A DNA stretch of 49,632 nt from DASRQK01 sp964436635 (GCA_964436635.1 CAYTDM010000018.1:1-49632), one strand, 5' to 3'. Positions 1 through 9,353 are shown, counted from the stretch's first letter. The notes: a model not told the origin generated them from the sequence alone. Translations and numbers: made by a program.

Positions 1-52
1 AATGCACATGCCCGATGCCTGCCTGCGCTGGAACTTTATATTGATTATCCAT
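1..52 (-). CDS. VOC-family (glyoxalase/dioxygenase fold) protein, N-terminus only, cut by the window edge
   Basis: The complement of 52..1 opens with ATG and reads MDNQYKVPAQAGIGHVH with no stop before the edge. The phrase IGHVH after a short VP leader is the usual opening of VOC-superfamily proteins (glyoxalase, extradiol dioxygenase, bleomycin/fosfomycin-resistance fold), where this first beta strand supplies a metal-binding histidine. The start lies 25 bp after the serine hydrolase stop on the same strand, so it is probably the last visible gene of the efflux operon. Only 17 codons are visible, so the subfamily and substrate cannot be told. The reading frame is seen directly; the family assignment is inference from a short motif. 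Confidence 0.55.
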   Translation of the reverse strand, partial: MDNQYKVPAQAGIGHVH

Positions 53-77
53 ATTGAATGCTTTTTGGGGTCGGAAA

Positions 78-1445
78 TTATTTGGATTCTTTTCTAAATT
101 CAAAGGCTCCTCCGCCTTGTTTTAATGTGAACGTACTGCCTTTTCCGTCAAAAATGATTTCGAGGGCAGCCATGTCAAATTTAAAATGATGCTCTCCCAC
201 TGCTTCTAATGGAAAAGCAGGTTGCCCGGTTCCTTGTGCGAAAATTTGTCCTCCTTCGTGTGTAATTGTGATTTTAAGAGGTAGAGCATCCGATGAATAG
301 GTACCAGTATAACTCGAAATGTGTTCTTCTTTAATTTGGAAGCCTGCAAAATTTGGAATATTATAATCCTTCCCATAATAGGCGCTTAACAGGGCAATGG
401 AAATTTCATTATTATTATAATGCGTGCCATTCGATGTCAAGGCAAAGCTGAGTCCATCGGCAGGAAAATAGGCAAATACTGAAGTAAAACCATCAATTCC
501 TCCCGTATGACCCCATCCAATTTGGTCGTAAAACGGCACTTTAAACAGGCCTAACCCATATTCGCCATTCTCGGACATCATAGTTTTTAGGCTTTCAGCA
601 TTTACAACTTGACCATTAAAAAGTGCTTCACTAAAGTGAATTAAATCGGTTGGATTGGAAACGATCGCGCCCGCACCTAATGGCACAGAGGGATGTGTTT
701 GAGGTGACACCACCCAGTTTGAAAGTCGAATAAAGGACTGAACTTCGTTTTTATTAGTTTGGATACCATCCCCCAAATACGTATTCTTCAACCCCAATGG
801 TTTCGATATTTTTTGTTCCAATAATTCCCCGTAAGAAGCTCCGTAAATTTTTTGTAAAATAAAGGAGAGCAGAACATAATTAGAATTGCTATAAGACGAT
901 TTCGTGCCCGGTTGGAAATCTAAGCCCTTATCTTGTATTAACTTTACAAGACTCGCTTCACTGATCGCTTGGGTATAATAAGTCGCATAATCTGCATCGT
1001 CTGTAAAATTATGAATGCCACTGCTATGATTAAGCAGGTGCCGGATTTGAATATGCTTGGAGGAATCGATTGCTGGATAAAAATCTGCTAATGCCTGATC
1101 GAGGCTTAGCTTATTCTCTTCCACTGCCTTTAAAATCAAGGTCGCTGTAAAGGTTTTCGAAATGGATCCAATGCGATATTTGCTGGAAGCATTTGATTTG
1201 ATTTGTGGATCCAGAGTCGCATATCCTAAGCTCCTTTGATAAAGGATTTGACCATTTTTTGCGATCGCAACGCTCCCCATAAATCGATCGTTTTTTTCCA
1301 AGGCATCAAAATATGCATCTAATTTAGCACGGTCAATTCCCTCAACGTTTCCATTAACGGATGCAGAATTCGCTTGCGCAAAGCATGGTAGAGGATTAAT
1401 CTGGGTAATGAAACCTATTAAAAGTACAAAGAATGTTTTTCTCAT
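78..1445 (-). CDS. Beta-lactamase-family (class C / penicillin-binding-like) serine hydrolase, exported
   Basis: A 455-residue exported hydrolase. A signal peptide ends near CFAQA (residues 21-25). The family catalytic triad of motifs is complete: SxxK as SISK (94-97, nucleophile Ser94), YSN (185-187) and HTG (313-315). The C-terminal 80 or so residues form a small beta-rich domain like those found in AmpC-like esterases and D-aminopeptidases. Members of Pfam Beta-lactamase (PF00144) include class C beta-lactamases, D,D-peptidases and esterases, so the substrate is not settled. It starts 45 bp after the RND pump stop on the same strand and precedes the VOC gene by 25 bp, which suggests co-transcription with the efflux genes. 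The start gives a proper signal peptide. The fold is secure; a role in antibiotic breakdown is inference only. Confidence 0.88.
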   Translation of the reverse strand: MRKTFFVLLIGFITQINPLPCFAQANSASVNGNVEGIDRAKLDAYFDALEKNDRFMGSVAIAKNGQILYQRSLGYATLDPQIKSNASSKYRIGSISKTFTATLILKAVEENKLSLDQALADFYPAIDSSKHIQIRHLLNHSSGIHNFTDDADYATYYTQAISEASLVKLIQDKGLDFQPGTKSSYSNSNYVLLSFILQKIYGASYGELLEQKISKPLGLKNTYLGDGIQTNKNEVQSFIRLSNWVVSPQTHPSVPLGAGAIVSNPTDLIHFSEALFNGQVVNAESLKTMMSENGEYGLGLFKVPFYDQIGWGHTGGIDGFTSVFAYFPADGLSFALTSNGTHYNNNEISIALLSAYYGKDYNIPNFAGFQIKEEHISSYTGTYSSDALPLKITITHEGGQIFAQGTGQPAFPLEAVGEHHFKFDMAALEIIFDGKGSTFTLKQGGGAFEFRKESK

Positions 1446-1490
1446 TTTTTCAAATTTTTGGATTCATAGCTGTGAAAATCTCACGCTACA

Positions 1491-4400
1491 TTATCCAACT
1501 TTTTTCTTTCCATATGCAATTCGAGTGATGACCACAAAGAGCACAGGAACGATAAAGATAGCTAAAATTGTTGCTATTGTCATACCTCCAAATACCGTCC
1601 AACCAATAGTTTGCCTAGATATTGCGCCAGCGCCTGCAGAAAACATCAAAGGTACAATCCCCAAAATAAATGCCAAAGAAGTCATAATGATCGGTCGTAA
1701 ACGAAGCTTAACCGCTTCCATGGTCGCTTGGATGACATTCATGCCCATATCTACCCGTTCTTTTGCAAATTCCACGATCAAAATTGCGTTTTTGGCCGCT
1801 AATCCGATAATGGCTACTAATCCGATTTGTGCATAAATGTTATTATCTAAATAAGGCAATAAAAAGAGTACCATGATGGCGCCGAATAAACCCAAGGGAA
1901 CAGAAAGCAAGATTGAAAATGGAACTGACCAGCTTTCATAAAGGGCTGCTAAAAGTAAAAACACGAAGACGATACACAGTACAAAAATTTGTATGGTCGT
2001 GTTTCCGGATTGACGTTCTTGAAGTGTTAAGCCAGAGTATTCAAAGGAATAACCTTCCGGTAATACAGATGCAGCCACTTCTTCCAAGGCGTTTATGGCA
2101 TCTCCGCTGCTGTAACCAGGCGCAGCACTACCGCTCACTTCGATCGATCTGAAAATATTAAAATGGTTAATAATGGACGGTTTCTCGACTACTTTATAGT
2201 GAACCAATGAACTGATGGGAACTGCGACCCCTTGTTGATTCTTTACATATAATTTATTGATGTCCTCAATGGCCATTCTATACGTTGTGTCGGCTTGAGT
2301 CACCACGCGGTAATTCCTGCCGTACCTGGTGAAATCATTCACATAACTGCTTCCAAGATAGCCCGATAGGGTGCTGTATACTTGGCCAATGGAGACGCCC
2401 ATGCGTTTGACCTGCTCCCTGTTAATGCTCACCTCATAATTAGGTGTGCGCGAATTAAATAAGGAATAAGCCTGGCCGATTTCTGGACGTTGATTTAATG
2501 CGGCGACATATTGTCCGACCACTGCCTCGAAATCTTTGATATCGCTGCCTCGCTGATCAATTAATTGAATGGCGAAACCTCCGCTCATGCCTAAGCCCGG
2601 AATGGCTGCGGGAGAAACCGGTAGGATGGAGGCCGATTGATACCCTGCATACGTACCTCGAATTTGATCTAAAATTTCAAAAACGCTTCTTTCTCGATCC
2701 TCCCAAGGTTTAAGTTGAACGAAGAAGGTAGCTCCATTTGACTTAAACGATCGATTTAATAAGTTAATCCCTGAAATTTGGGTGATGTTATTAATTTCAG
2801 GAATCGAGTTTCTAAATTCAGCTTCTATTTCTGTCAGGACTTCATTCGTTCTAATGCCGGAAGAACCTTCAGGTAGAGTTACGCCTACTAAAAATAAGCC
2901 TGCATCTTCGTTTGGTATAAAGCCGGTAGATTTTGTTTGGAACAATCCAAAGGTGCCTACATACACACAAACCAATAGAATCAGAACCAGCGGAGCCCGC
3001 TTAATGCTTTTTTGCACCCCATTTGCGTATTTTTCTGTTACGCTCGCAAACCATTTGTTAAATCGGTAAAAGGCACGGTTCATGCCAGTAGAGGTGTTGT
3101 CGATTTTAGCCGGTTTCAACATGATTGAACACAATGCAGGCGTTAAAGTCAAAGCGACAAAGGCCGAAATCATAACGGATACCGCGATGGTCAATGCAAA
3201 TTGTTGGTATAATTGACCGACCATCCCTGGAATAAAGGCCACCGGCACGAATACTGCGGCCAAAATTAATGCGATGGCAATTACCGGGGCTGTAATGTCT
3301 TTCATCGCCCGCCGAGTCGCTTCTTTTGCATCCAATTTGGCTTCATCGATGTAATGTTGCACCGCTTCCACTACGACAATGGCATCATCTACTACGATCC
3401 CTATCGCTAACACAAAAGCTAACATCGTTAAATTGTTTACAGAAAACCCAAACAATTGGAAAAAGATAAATGTGCCCACGATGGAAACGGGGATCGCCAA
3501 AATCGTGATGATCGTGGCTCTCCAGCTTTGCAAAAACACAAAAACAACAATCGTGACTAATAACAAGGCTTCAAGGAGTGTTTTGATCACAGCGATAATG
3601 GATGCTTCGACCACAGAAACCGTTTCATAGGAAACCAGGTAATCCACATCGCTTGGGAAATTTGCTTTTAAGTTATCCAAGGCAGCGTAAATTCCTTTTG
3701 CTGTTTCCATGGCATTTCCTCCGGGGGTTTGATTAATCATCATACCCGTAGAGACCATGCCATTTACTTTTGTGGTCGTCCCATAATTGAACTGTCCGAG
3801 TTCTATCCGCGCGACATCTTTTAAGTAAACGAGCGATCCATCCATATTCGTTTTCACCACTATGTTTTCGAACTCTTCCTCCGTACTTAAATCTCCATCT
3901 AACACCACAGGAAATTCGAACACTTGGTCGCCAGATTGTGGTCTGGAGCCCACGCTACCCCCCGGAATTCTTGTGTTTTGTTCGCGAATGGCCTCATTCA
4001 CTTCGGCAGGAGTTAAATTCAAGGCCGACATGCGCGCAGCATCTAACCAGACACGCATACTAAAGGGCTGCCCAAAAGCGGTCACATCTCCGACCCCCTT
4101 CACACGCATTAAGGCGTCCCGCACATACAGGTTAACATAATTTGCTAAGAAATTCTGATCTCTACTTCCGTTTGGAGAGTACAAGGTGACCATCATTAAA
4201 ACGTCTGTATTCGCTTTTCTGGTCGTCACCCCTAAACGCCTGACTGCTTCTGGAAGTGCAGGTTCTGCTATGCCCACTCGGTTTTGAACATCCAAGGTGG
4301 CGATGTCAATATCTGTTCCTACATCAAAGGTTACTGTGATGCTCGATCCTCCATTGGAAGTACTGTTCGAGCTCATGTAGGCCATCCCTGGTGTACCATT

Positions 4401-4610
4401 AATTTGACTTTCTATCAGGGTCGTTACCGTTTGTTCTACGGTTTCCGCATCTGCACCGGTATAATTTGCGCTCACGGTCACCGTTGGAGGCGCGATATTG
4501 GGATATTGACTAATTGGTAATGAAAAAATCGAAATCGTGCCGATCAACACGATTAAGATCGATATGACAATGGCAGTAACGGGCCTTTTTATAAATATTT
4601 CTGATATCAT
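1491..4610 (-). CDS. RND-family multidrug efflux pump, inner-membrane subunit (HAE1 type, AcrB-like)
   Basis: This 1039-residue protein is the proton-driven pump of a tripartite exporter and has the usual family length. It starts MISEIFIKRPVTA, the standard HAE1 opening, followed by TM1 (about 10-30). After the first porter domain comes TM2-TM6, with the proton-relay pair D408-D409 in GIVVDDAIVVVE, matching D407/D408 of AcrB. A lysine in GLAAKNAILIVEFAKE corresponds to AcrB K940. The second periplasmic half and TM7-TM12 follow. It lies 53 bp after the membrane fusion protein and belongs to the operon tetR-OMF-MFP-RND. The pump class is certain from sequence; the drug range cannot be read from sequence. 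Confidence 0.97.
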   Translation of the reverse strand: MISEIFIKRPVTAIVISILIVLIGTISIFSLPISQYPNIAPPTVTVSANYTGADAETVEQTVTTLIESQINGTPGMAYMSSNSTSNGGSSITVTFDVGTDIDIATLDVQNRVGIAEPALPEAVRRLGVTTRKANTDVLMMVTLYSPNGSRDQNFLANYVNLYVRDALMRVKGVGDVTAFGQPFSMRVWLDAARMSALNLTPAEVNEAIREQNTRIPGGSVGSRPQSGDQVFEFPVVLDGDLSTEEEFENIVVKTNMDGSLVYLKDVARIELGQFNYGTTTKVNGMVSTGMMINQTPGGNAMETAKGIYAALDNLKANFPSDVDYLVSYETVSVVEASIIAVIKTLLEALLLVTIVVFVFLQSWRATIITILAIPVSIVGTFIFFQLFGFSVNNLTMLAFVLAIGIVVDDAIVVVEAVQHYIDEAKLDAKEATRRAMKDITAPVIAIALILAAVFVPVAFIPGMVGQLYQQFALTIAVSVMISAFVALTLTPALCSIMLKPAKIDNTSTGMNRAFYRFNKWFASVTEKYANGVQKSIKRAPLVLILLVCVYVGTFGLFQTKSTGFIPNEDAGLFLVGVTLPEGSSGIRTNEVLTEIEAEFRNSIPEINNITQISGINLLNRSFKSNGATFFVQLKPWEDRERSVFEILDQIRGTYAGYQSASILPVSPAAIPGLGMSGGFAIQLIDQRGSDIKDFEAVVGQYVAALNQRPEIGQAYSLFNSRTPNYEVSINREQVKRMGVSIGQVYSTLSGYLGSSYVNDFTRYGRNYRVVTQADTTYRMAIEDINKLYVKNQQGVAVPISSLVHYKVVEKPSIINHFNIFRSIEVSGSAAPGYSSGDAINALEEVAASVLPEGYSFEYSGLTLQERQSGNTTIQIFVLCIVFVFLLLAALYESWSVPFSILLSVPLGLFGAIMVLFLLPYLDNNIYAQIGLVAIIGLAAKNAILIVEFAKERVDMGMNVIQATMEAVKLRLRPIIMTSLAFILGIVPLMFSAGAGAISRQTIGWTVFGGMTIATILAIFIVPVLFVVITRIAYGKKKVG

Positions 4611-4663
4611 TATTTGCTATTCAAAAGGATGAAAACTTGTGTACCTAAGGGAGAAATTTTTTA

Positions 4664-5794
4664 TTAATTCTCCGTTCTGATCTGTGCTCCATGTCTTAAA
4701 TTAATCATGCCTTCCGAGACCACCTGATCCCCCAAGGATAATCCGCTTATTACCACGGCTTTTTCTCCTGCTTTCATCCCTAACTCTATGATTCTTTGTT
4801 CCACCCGATTGCTATCAGCTAAAACATAAACAGACGTTTGCCCTAATTGTTCAGAAATGGCTTTATAAGGAATAACTAACTGTTTTGTATCTGCATGTTG
4901 CTTAATCTTAATAATAGCACTTAAGCCTGCGCGCAATAGCCCCTTCGGATTTTCAAAACTCGCCCGCACAGTAATCGTCCCCGTGTTTCTATTGATGGCT
5001 CGATCCACCACCGTTAGCTGCCCAGGATGCGTATAGGTCTCACTGCCATTCAATACTAAAGTGATAATGGAATCCTTAAGCACTTTTGGTTGATTTTGGT
5101 ACCCAATGATTTGGCTGAGTTCGTTTTCGCTAACTTGAAATTCTACCGCGATCGGATTTACAGTAGAAATGGTATTTAATAAGGTGCCTCCAGCTGAAAC
5201 CAATGCACCATTGCGGACTTGAGATATACCAATAATGCCATCAAAAGGCGCGCGAATACTTGATCGCTCTACGTTTGTCTTTGCGGTCGTATAAGCCGCT
5301 TTTGCAGACATCAATTGTGCTTCTGCAGTTTGCAGTTCGGTGCGACTATTATCTAAAATTTGCTTCGCAATGGCTTCCTTACTCGCCAAAGTTTCATAGC
5401 GAGCTAAATCCCGCTGCACTCGTTCACGATTTGCTTCCGCAATTTGTAGGTTCGCTTGGGCTTGTTCCAATGCAGCAGCATACCGAACTTGATCAATTTC
5501 ATATAGTTTTTGCCCCGCTTTAACCACTGCTCCGTCATTCACAAAAATTCCTGTGATGTATCCCGATACTTCTGCACGCAATTCAGTTTCCTTCAGGGGA
5601 ACTACATTCGCAGGATATTGCTTATATCCAATTACAATTTCTTCTGTAACAGGTGTTAGAGTAACTTTTGTGGCCATCTCGCCTTTTGGCTGCGCCTGAC
5701 TCGACGACTGTTCAGAACCGCAGGATGCCACGCTTGCAAGCGTAAGGATCATTAGGCTCGATTGCATTAACTTGTATAAAGTATTCGTATTCAT
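4664..5794 (-). CDS. RND efflux periplasmic adaptor (membrane fusion protein, AcrA-like lipoprotein)
   Basis: A 376-residue HlyD/AcrA-type adaptor that links the inner-membrane pump to the outer-membrane channel. The N-terminus carries a lipoprotein signal with lipobox VASC, so Cys25 should be lipidated. The order is a first beta/lipoyl half (about 50-95, including AEVSGYITGIFVNDGAVV), an alpha-helical hairpin (about 100-165, rich in Ala, Glu and Gln), the second lipoyl half (RAPFDGIIGISQVRNGALV), a beta barrel, and a membrane-proximal domain near the C-terminus. It lies between the outer-membrane channel gene (41 bp gap) and the pump gene (53 bp gap). Family is certain. Confidence 0.96.
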   Translation of the reverse strand: MNTNTLYKLMQSSLMILTLASVASCGSEQSSSQAQPKGEMATKVTLTPVTEEIVIGYKQYPANVVPLKETELRAEVSGYITGIFVNDGAVVKAGQKLYEIDQVRYAAALEQAQANLQIAEANRERVQRDLARYETLASKEAIAKQILDNSRTELQTAEAQLMSAKAAYTTAKTNVERSSIRAPFDGIIGISQVRNGALVSAGGTLLNTISTVNPIAVEFQVSENELSQIIGYQNQPKVLKDSIITLVLNGSETYTHPGQLTVVDRAINRNTGTITVRASFENPKGLLRAGLSAIIKIKQHADTKQLVIPYKAISEQLGQTSVYVLADSNRVEQRIIELGMKAGEKAVVISGLSLGDQVVSEGMINLRHGAQIRTEN

Positions 5795-5835
5795 GGATAT
5801 GGTAGTTTGCTAAAAGTTTTTAATAGTTTGAATTC

Positions 5836-7185
5836 TTAAAAATCGGAGGGAGAAAGTTTCCCTAATGCTTTTTCTGCGTCGATTTTCACGGATAATACCG
5901 CATTCAATGCGTTTAAATAATTAATTTGGGTAGTCCTCAGTTCAGTTTCAGAAAACATCAATTCTAAATACGATTTAATCCCTTCATTATATTGAAGCTG
6001 AATGACTTCATACACTTCCTCCGCTAAGATTAAATTATTTTTGGCTGTTTTCCAATCATTCAAATGGGCCTTATAAGTGGCCATGGCTCGTTGGTGTTCG
6101 GTCCGCATCGAGGCTTCTAAGAGTTCCAATTCCCATGCTATTTTATCTTCTTGAAGTTTAGATTTTCTTATTTCGTGTACTCTTTTAAATCCCTGAAAAA
6201 TAGGAATGTTTAAATTAATTCCGAAAAGTGAACGCGGAAAACGCTGATCGAATAATTCATTAAATTGGTTGTTCCTGACATCTATAGCATATTGATAAGA
6301 AGCAGAGATGTTTGGAAGAAATGTCCACTTATTATACTGAGTATTGATTTCCTGTATCCGTCTTAAGTTGGAAATTTGTTGATATTCTATTCGCTTTGCT
6401 GGCGCAAATACTTCCATCGTGTCCAATAGGATTTCCTCTTCCATGGCCTCATAAGTGTAGTCTAAATTGAGCTCCTGGTCTGCATCCAATCCAACTAATT
6501 CCTTTAAGTACGCATATTTAATAGTTAAGAATTCTTCGCCTCGTTTTAGATCCGCTTTTGCATTGCTAATGGAAATTTCCGCTCTTTTATAATCCGTTTT
6601 GTCCACAATTCCTGTTTCGTAACGGAGTTTGGCATCGTCTAACTGCCTTTGAATTCTTGCAATGTTTTCTTTAAGGATTTCAATTTGTTGTTGACTTATT
6701 AGTACATCGTAGAACGCCTTACTTACTGCAGCGATCAAATTTATTTTAGTCAATTCTGTGTTTAAATCGTTTTGTTTAAGAATCGCCGGGGCAGCCTTAC
6801 TCGCTTGTATTAAACCCGGATTTAGAATCCGCTGTTCCGCTTGTAATAGGAAGGAACCCCCATGAGCTTGTCCTATAGGCACTACTGAGTTTCCGACTCC
6901 TGATGTTGGTAATTCTATATTTCTGGTATAGTTTATTGCACCGGAAAGTTGCGGATACCATCCTGAAAGTGCTGAAGCGATTTCTGCCTCTCCTATTTCT
7001 TCATCGATGAGGGCTTTTTGAATGGATCCCTGATGTTTTAAAGCATATTCAATGAGTTCAGTTAAAGATGCTTTGTCCGAATGAGTGATTGTTGACGTTT
7101 GGTTTACTGCCTTGTTTTGCGCGAGCAAAGGAAAGCATCCGCATGCCCAAATCATAAATGTTATACCGATCTTGTTATATTTCAT
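5836..7185 (-). CDS. TolC-like outer-membrane efflux channel (OEP family)
   Basis: A 449-residue outer-membrane factor, the exit duct of the tripartite pump. The signal peptide ends near PLLAQ (18-22). The mature protein has two repeats typical of the OEP family, each with long amphipathic coiled-coil helices and a short beta section (examples ELIEYALKHQGSIQKA near the start and YNEGIKSYLELMFSETELR near the end). It lies 18 bp after the tetR-type gene and 41 bp before the adaptor gene. Length and helix pattern fit TolC/OprM relatives. Confidence 0.95.
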   Translation of the reverse strand: MKYNKIGITFMIWACGCFPLLAQNKAVNQTSTITHSDKASLTELIEYALKHQGSIQKALIDEEIGEAEIASALSGWYPQLSGAINYTRNIELPTSGVGNSVVPIGQAHGGSFLLQAEQRILNPGLIQASKAAPAILKQNDLNTELTKINLIAAVSKAFYDVLISQQQIEILKENIARIQRQLDDAKLRYETGIVDKTDYKRAEISISNAKADLKRGEEFLTIKYAYLKELVGLDADQELNLDYTYEAMEEEILLDTMEVFAPAKRIEYQQISNLRRIQEINTQYNKWTFLPNISASYQYAIDVRNNQFNELFDQRFPRSLFGINLNIPIFQGFKRVHEIRKSKLQEDKIAWELELLEASMRTEHQRAMATYKAHLNDWKTAKNNLILAEEVYEVIQLQYNEGIKSYLELMFSETELRTTQINYLNALNAVLSVKIDAEKALGKLSPSDF

Positions 7186-7203
7186 TATTAAAAACTATGT
7201 GCG

Positions 7204-7797
7204 TTAATTATGTGCATATCCTAATTTTATTCCATCCCAAATAATTCCTGCCATTTCATTCATTTGTGTGTCATCAAATTTATAATGGCCATAATTATAG
7301 CGTTTGGCGGTCGCAATGACGGTTCCTACAAAAGCAGCACTTAGGATGTTAATATCTAACTTTTTTATAATTTGCATTTGAATGCCCGATTCTAAAAACA
7401 AAGCCACCTCGCTTTGTAAACAGAATTTTTCGTTTGTGAATGCTATTTTTGAAAAAGGCGAGGCATAAAATTGGTCAAAGAAACTCAAGACGGCCGGATG
7501 TGCTATGTAATATTGCACCAAATTATTCCAGATTGTAAAAAAGCGCTTCCTATAGGGTGTTTCCGCGTGATCATTCTCAAACATAGCCTGATGGGCTTGA
7601 ATGCGGCAATAATTAAACAGTTCGATGATCAAGGCTTCTTTTGAATCGAAATAATGATAGATGGAACCAATAGCCACCTGTGCATTCTCAGCAATTTTGC
7701 TCATAGGAGAGCCATGAAATCCCTGCTCATGAATTAAATGTAAGGTGCTTTTAAAGATTGCTTCCTTTTTTTCTGAATTGGTAAATTGAATGTTCAT
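7204..7797 (-). CDS. TetR/AcrR-family transcriptional regulator, likely repressor of the efflux operon
   Basis: A 197-residue regulator. The N-terminal helix-turn-helix spans roughly residues 10-55, with GFHGSPMSKIAENAQ leading into the recognition region VAIGSIYHYFDSKEAL, the TetR signature. The C-terminal two thirds are helical and variable, as expected for ligand binding and dimerisation. It is the first gene of the minus-strand operon, only 18 bp before the outer-membrane channel gene, so it most likely controls its own transcription together with the pump. Candidate operator sequences lie in 7798-7924. TetR membership is certain; the ligand is unknown. Confidence 0.95.
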   Translation of the reverse strand: MNIQFTNSEKKEAIFKSTLHLIHEQGFHGSPMSKIAENAQVAIGSIYHYFDSKEALIIELFNYCRIQAHQAMFENDHAETPYRKRFFTIWNNLVQYYIAHPAVLSFFDQFYASPFSKIAFTNEKFCLQSEVALFLESGIQMQIIKKLDINILSAAFVGTVIATAKRYNYGHYKFDDTQMNEMAGIIWDGIKLGYAHN

Positions 7798-7886
7798 TCG
7801 GTCTGTAAAAGTGCGGATTTATTTTGATTATTTTGTGAAATAAAAAGGAATAACAAAAGTTTGACAAATTTGCTAAATTTGCTAAA

Positions 7887-7908
7887 GTTAGTGGAATTGA
7901 CCACTATC
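7887..7908. promoter_or_regulatory. Imperfect 22-bp palindrome in the divergent tetR / DEAD-helicase control region
   Basis: The arms TAGTGG (7889-7894) and CCACTA (7901-7906) are perfect inverted repeats around AATTGA, and the symmetry extends to G...C at 7887/7908 with one mismatch. This size and dyad shape suit a TetR-type dimer. A TAnnTTTG-type -7 box (TAAATTTG, 7874-7881) sits just before it on the plus strand, putting the palindrome at the likely start of helicase transcription. A 9-bp tandem repeat (AAATTTGCT, 7866-7874 and 7875-7883) overlaps that box. A second, AT-only dyad (TTTATTT 7818-7824 / AAATAAA 7838-7844) lies nearer the tetR start and is an alternative operator. Binding is inference. 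Confidence 0.4.
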
Positions 7909-7924
7909 CAATAAGTACGTAGCA

Positions 7925-9208
7925 TTGAATTTTAATCATTTTAATTTCCACGAGCCTTTACTTGAAGGCCTCTCCAGCATGGGCTTTAAATCGGCGACGC
8001 CCGTTCAAGCCGCTGCCATTCCTGTTATTCAATCGAATAGGGATTTAATTGCTTGTGCGCAAACAGGCACAGGAAAGACTGCTGCGTATTTATTGCCTAT
8101 TATGGACGCGATTTCCAAAATGGATCCGGAAAATAAACCGAAGATTGGTGCTGTAATTTTAGCACCCACTCGGGAATTGGCTGTTCAAATCGATCAGCAG
8201 GTTGAGGGCTTGGCCTATTTTACCGGCATCAGTTCCATCGCCATTTACGGGGGCGGGGACGGCATGGCTTATGAACAACAAAGCAGGTCCTTGCGAGAAG
8301 GTGTGGATTTAATCATTGCAACGCCAGGTCGTTTGTTAGCCCACCTTACCTCCAAATCGATTAAGTTTGATGATTTAAAATTTTTAGTCTTGGATGAAGC
8401 GGATAGGATGTTGGACATGGGCTTTAAAGATGACATTATGCAAATCGTTAAACGTTTGCCTACCAGTAGGCAAACCGTCATGTTTTCCGCGACCATGCCC
8501 GGGAAAATTAGGCAGTTTGCGCAAAGCCTTTTGAAACACCCAGAAGAAATTAATTTAGCGATTTCTCAGCCTGCTGAAAGAATCCGGCAAATTCAATACT
8601 GGGTACTTGAAGAGAATAAAATTGCATTACTGAAGCATATATTGTCGCAGAGTGATTATAAAAGTGTGATCATCTTTTCGTCGACGAAAGAAAAAGTGAA
8701 ATTGGCAAGCCGTGAACTGAAGAAGCTTAAATTGGATATTCAAGCTTTTCATTCTGACTTAAAACAGCCTGAACGGGAGGCATTATTGCTGCAATTTAAA
8801 AACAGGCAATTGCAAATATTGATTGGAACGGATGTGTTATCCAGAGGCATTGATGTAGTAGGAGTAGATTTAGTGGTGAATTTGGATGTCCCTCCAGATC
8901 CAGAAGATTATATTCATAGAATTGGACGTACTGCACGGGCGGAACGAGAAGGGGCTGCGATTACTTTCGTTACGCAAAAAGACATTCGAAAATTCGTGGC
9001 CATAGAGCGATTAATGAATCAAGAGGTAGAAAAAATTGCTGTTCCAGAAGAAATTGGGCCTACGCCAGAGTTGGTGGTTTTAAGGAAAAATATTGAAACA
9101 GGCAAAAACACGCACCCAAAAAGAAATACGAATCCAAAAGGCAAAAGACCAAAGAAATTTTTCAAAAACAGGAAGAAAAGTGGAGGAGAATCGCCAGCCG
9201 CTTCTTGA
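7925..9208 (+). CDS. DEAD-box ATP-dependent RNA helicase (RhlE type)
   Basis: A 427-residue RNA helicase that unwinds structured RNA, likely in ribosome assembly or mRNA turnover. All motifs are visible: Q motif (GFKSATPVQ, 20-28), motif I AQTGTGKT (45-52), PTRELA (81-86), TPGR (133-136), DEAD (157-160), SAT (188-190), motif V around GTDVLSRGID (301-310) and motif VI HRIGRTAR (331-338). The tail after about residue 395 is Lys/Arg-rich, as in RhlE relatives, for RNA contact. The start is TTG at 7925: an in-frame TGA at 7898-7900 blocks longer versions, there is no ATG or GTG in between, and a later start would lose the Q motif. It is divergent from the tetR operon. Confidence 0.95.
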   Translation: MNFNHFNFHEPLLEGLSSMGFKSATPVQAAAIPVIQSNRDLIACAQTGTGKTAAYLLPIMDAISKMDPENKPKIGAVILAPTRELAVQIDQQVEGLAYFTGISSIAIYGGGDGMAYEQQSRSLREGVDLIIATPGRLLAHLTSKSIKFDDLKFLVLDEADRMLDMGFKDDIMQIVKRLPTSRQTVMFSATMPGKIRQFAQSLLKHPEEINLAISQPAERIRQIQYWVLEENKIALLKHILSQSDYKSVIIFSSTKEKVKLASRELKKLKLDIQAFHSDLKQPEREALLLQFKNRQLQILIGTDVLSRGIDVVGVDLVVNLDVPPDPEDYIHRIGRTARAEREGAAITFVTQKDIRKFVAIERLMNQEVEKIAVPEEIGPTPELVVLRKNIETGKNTHPKRNTNPKGKRPKKFFKNRKKSGGESPAAS

Positions 9209-9316
9209 AATATCAAGATTTAGTCGGGAAATATCATAAATAATAAAATTTTATATAACTGAAAACCACTGTTTTAAATGATTTTATTGCGGAAGTAAAA
9301 AAATATTAAAAAATAC

Positions 9317-9348
9317 TTGCATTGAATAGTAAAATAGTCTTACCTTTG
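9317..9348 (+). promoter_or_regulatory. Bacteroidota-type promoter of a small RNA candidate
   Basis: TTG at 9317-9319 is followed after 21 bp by TACCTTTG at 9341-9348, an exact match to the Bacteroidota -7 consensus TAnnTTTG at a normal spacing. Transcription would start near 9354. No plus-strand gene follows; the downstream genes are on the minus strand. Confidence 0.6.
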
Positions 9349-9353
9349 CAGTA

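Noticed and set aside
1408..1836. 142-residue plus-strand reading frame
   Set aside because: It runs antisense to the C-terminal coding region of the RND pump and has no recognisable domain or promoter; a shadow frame.
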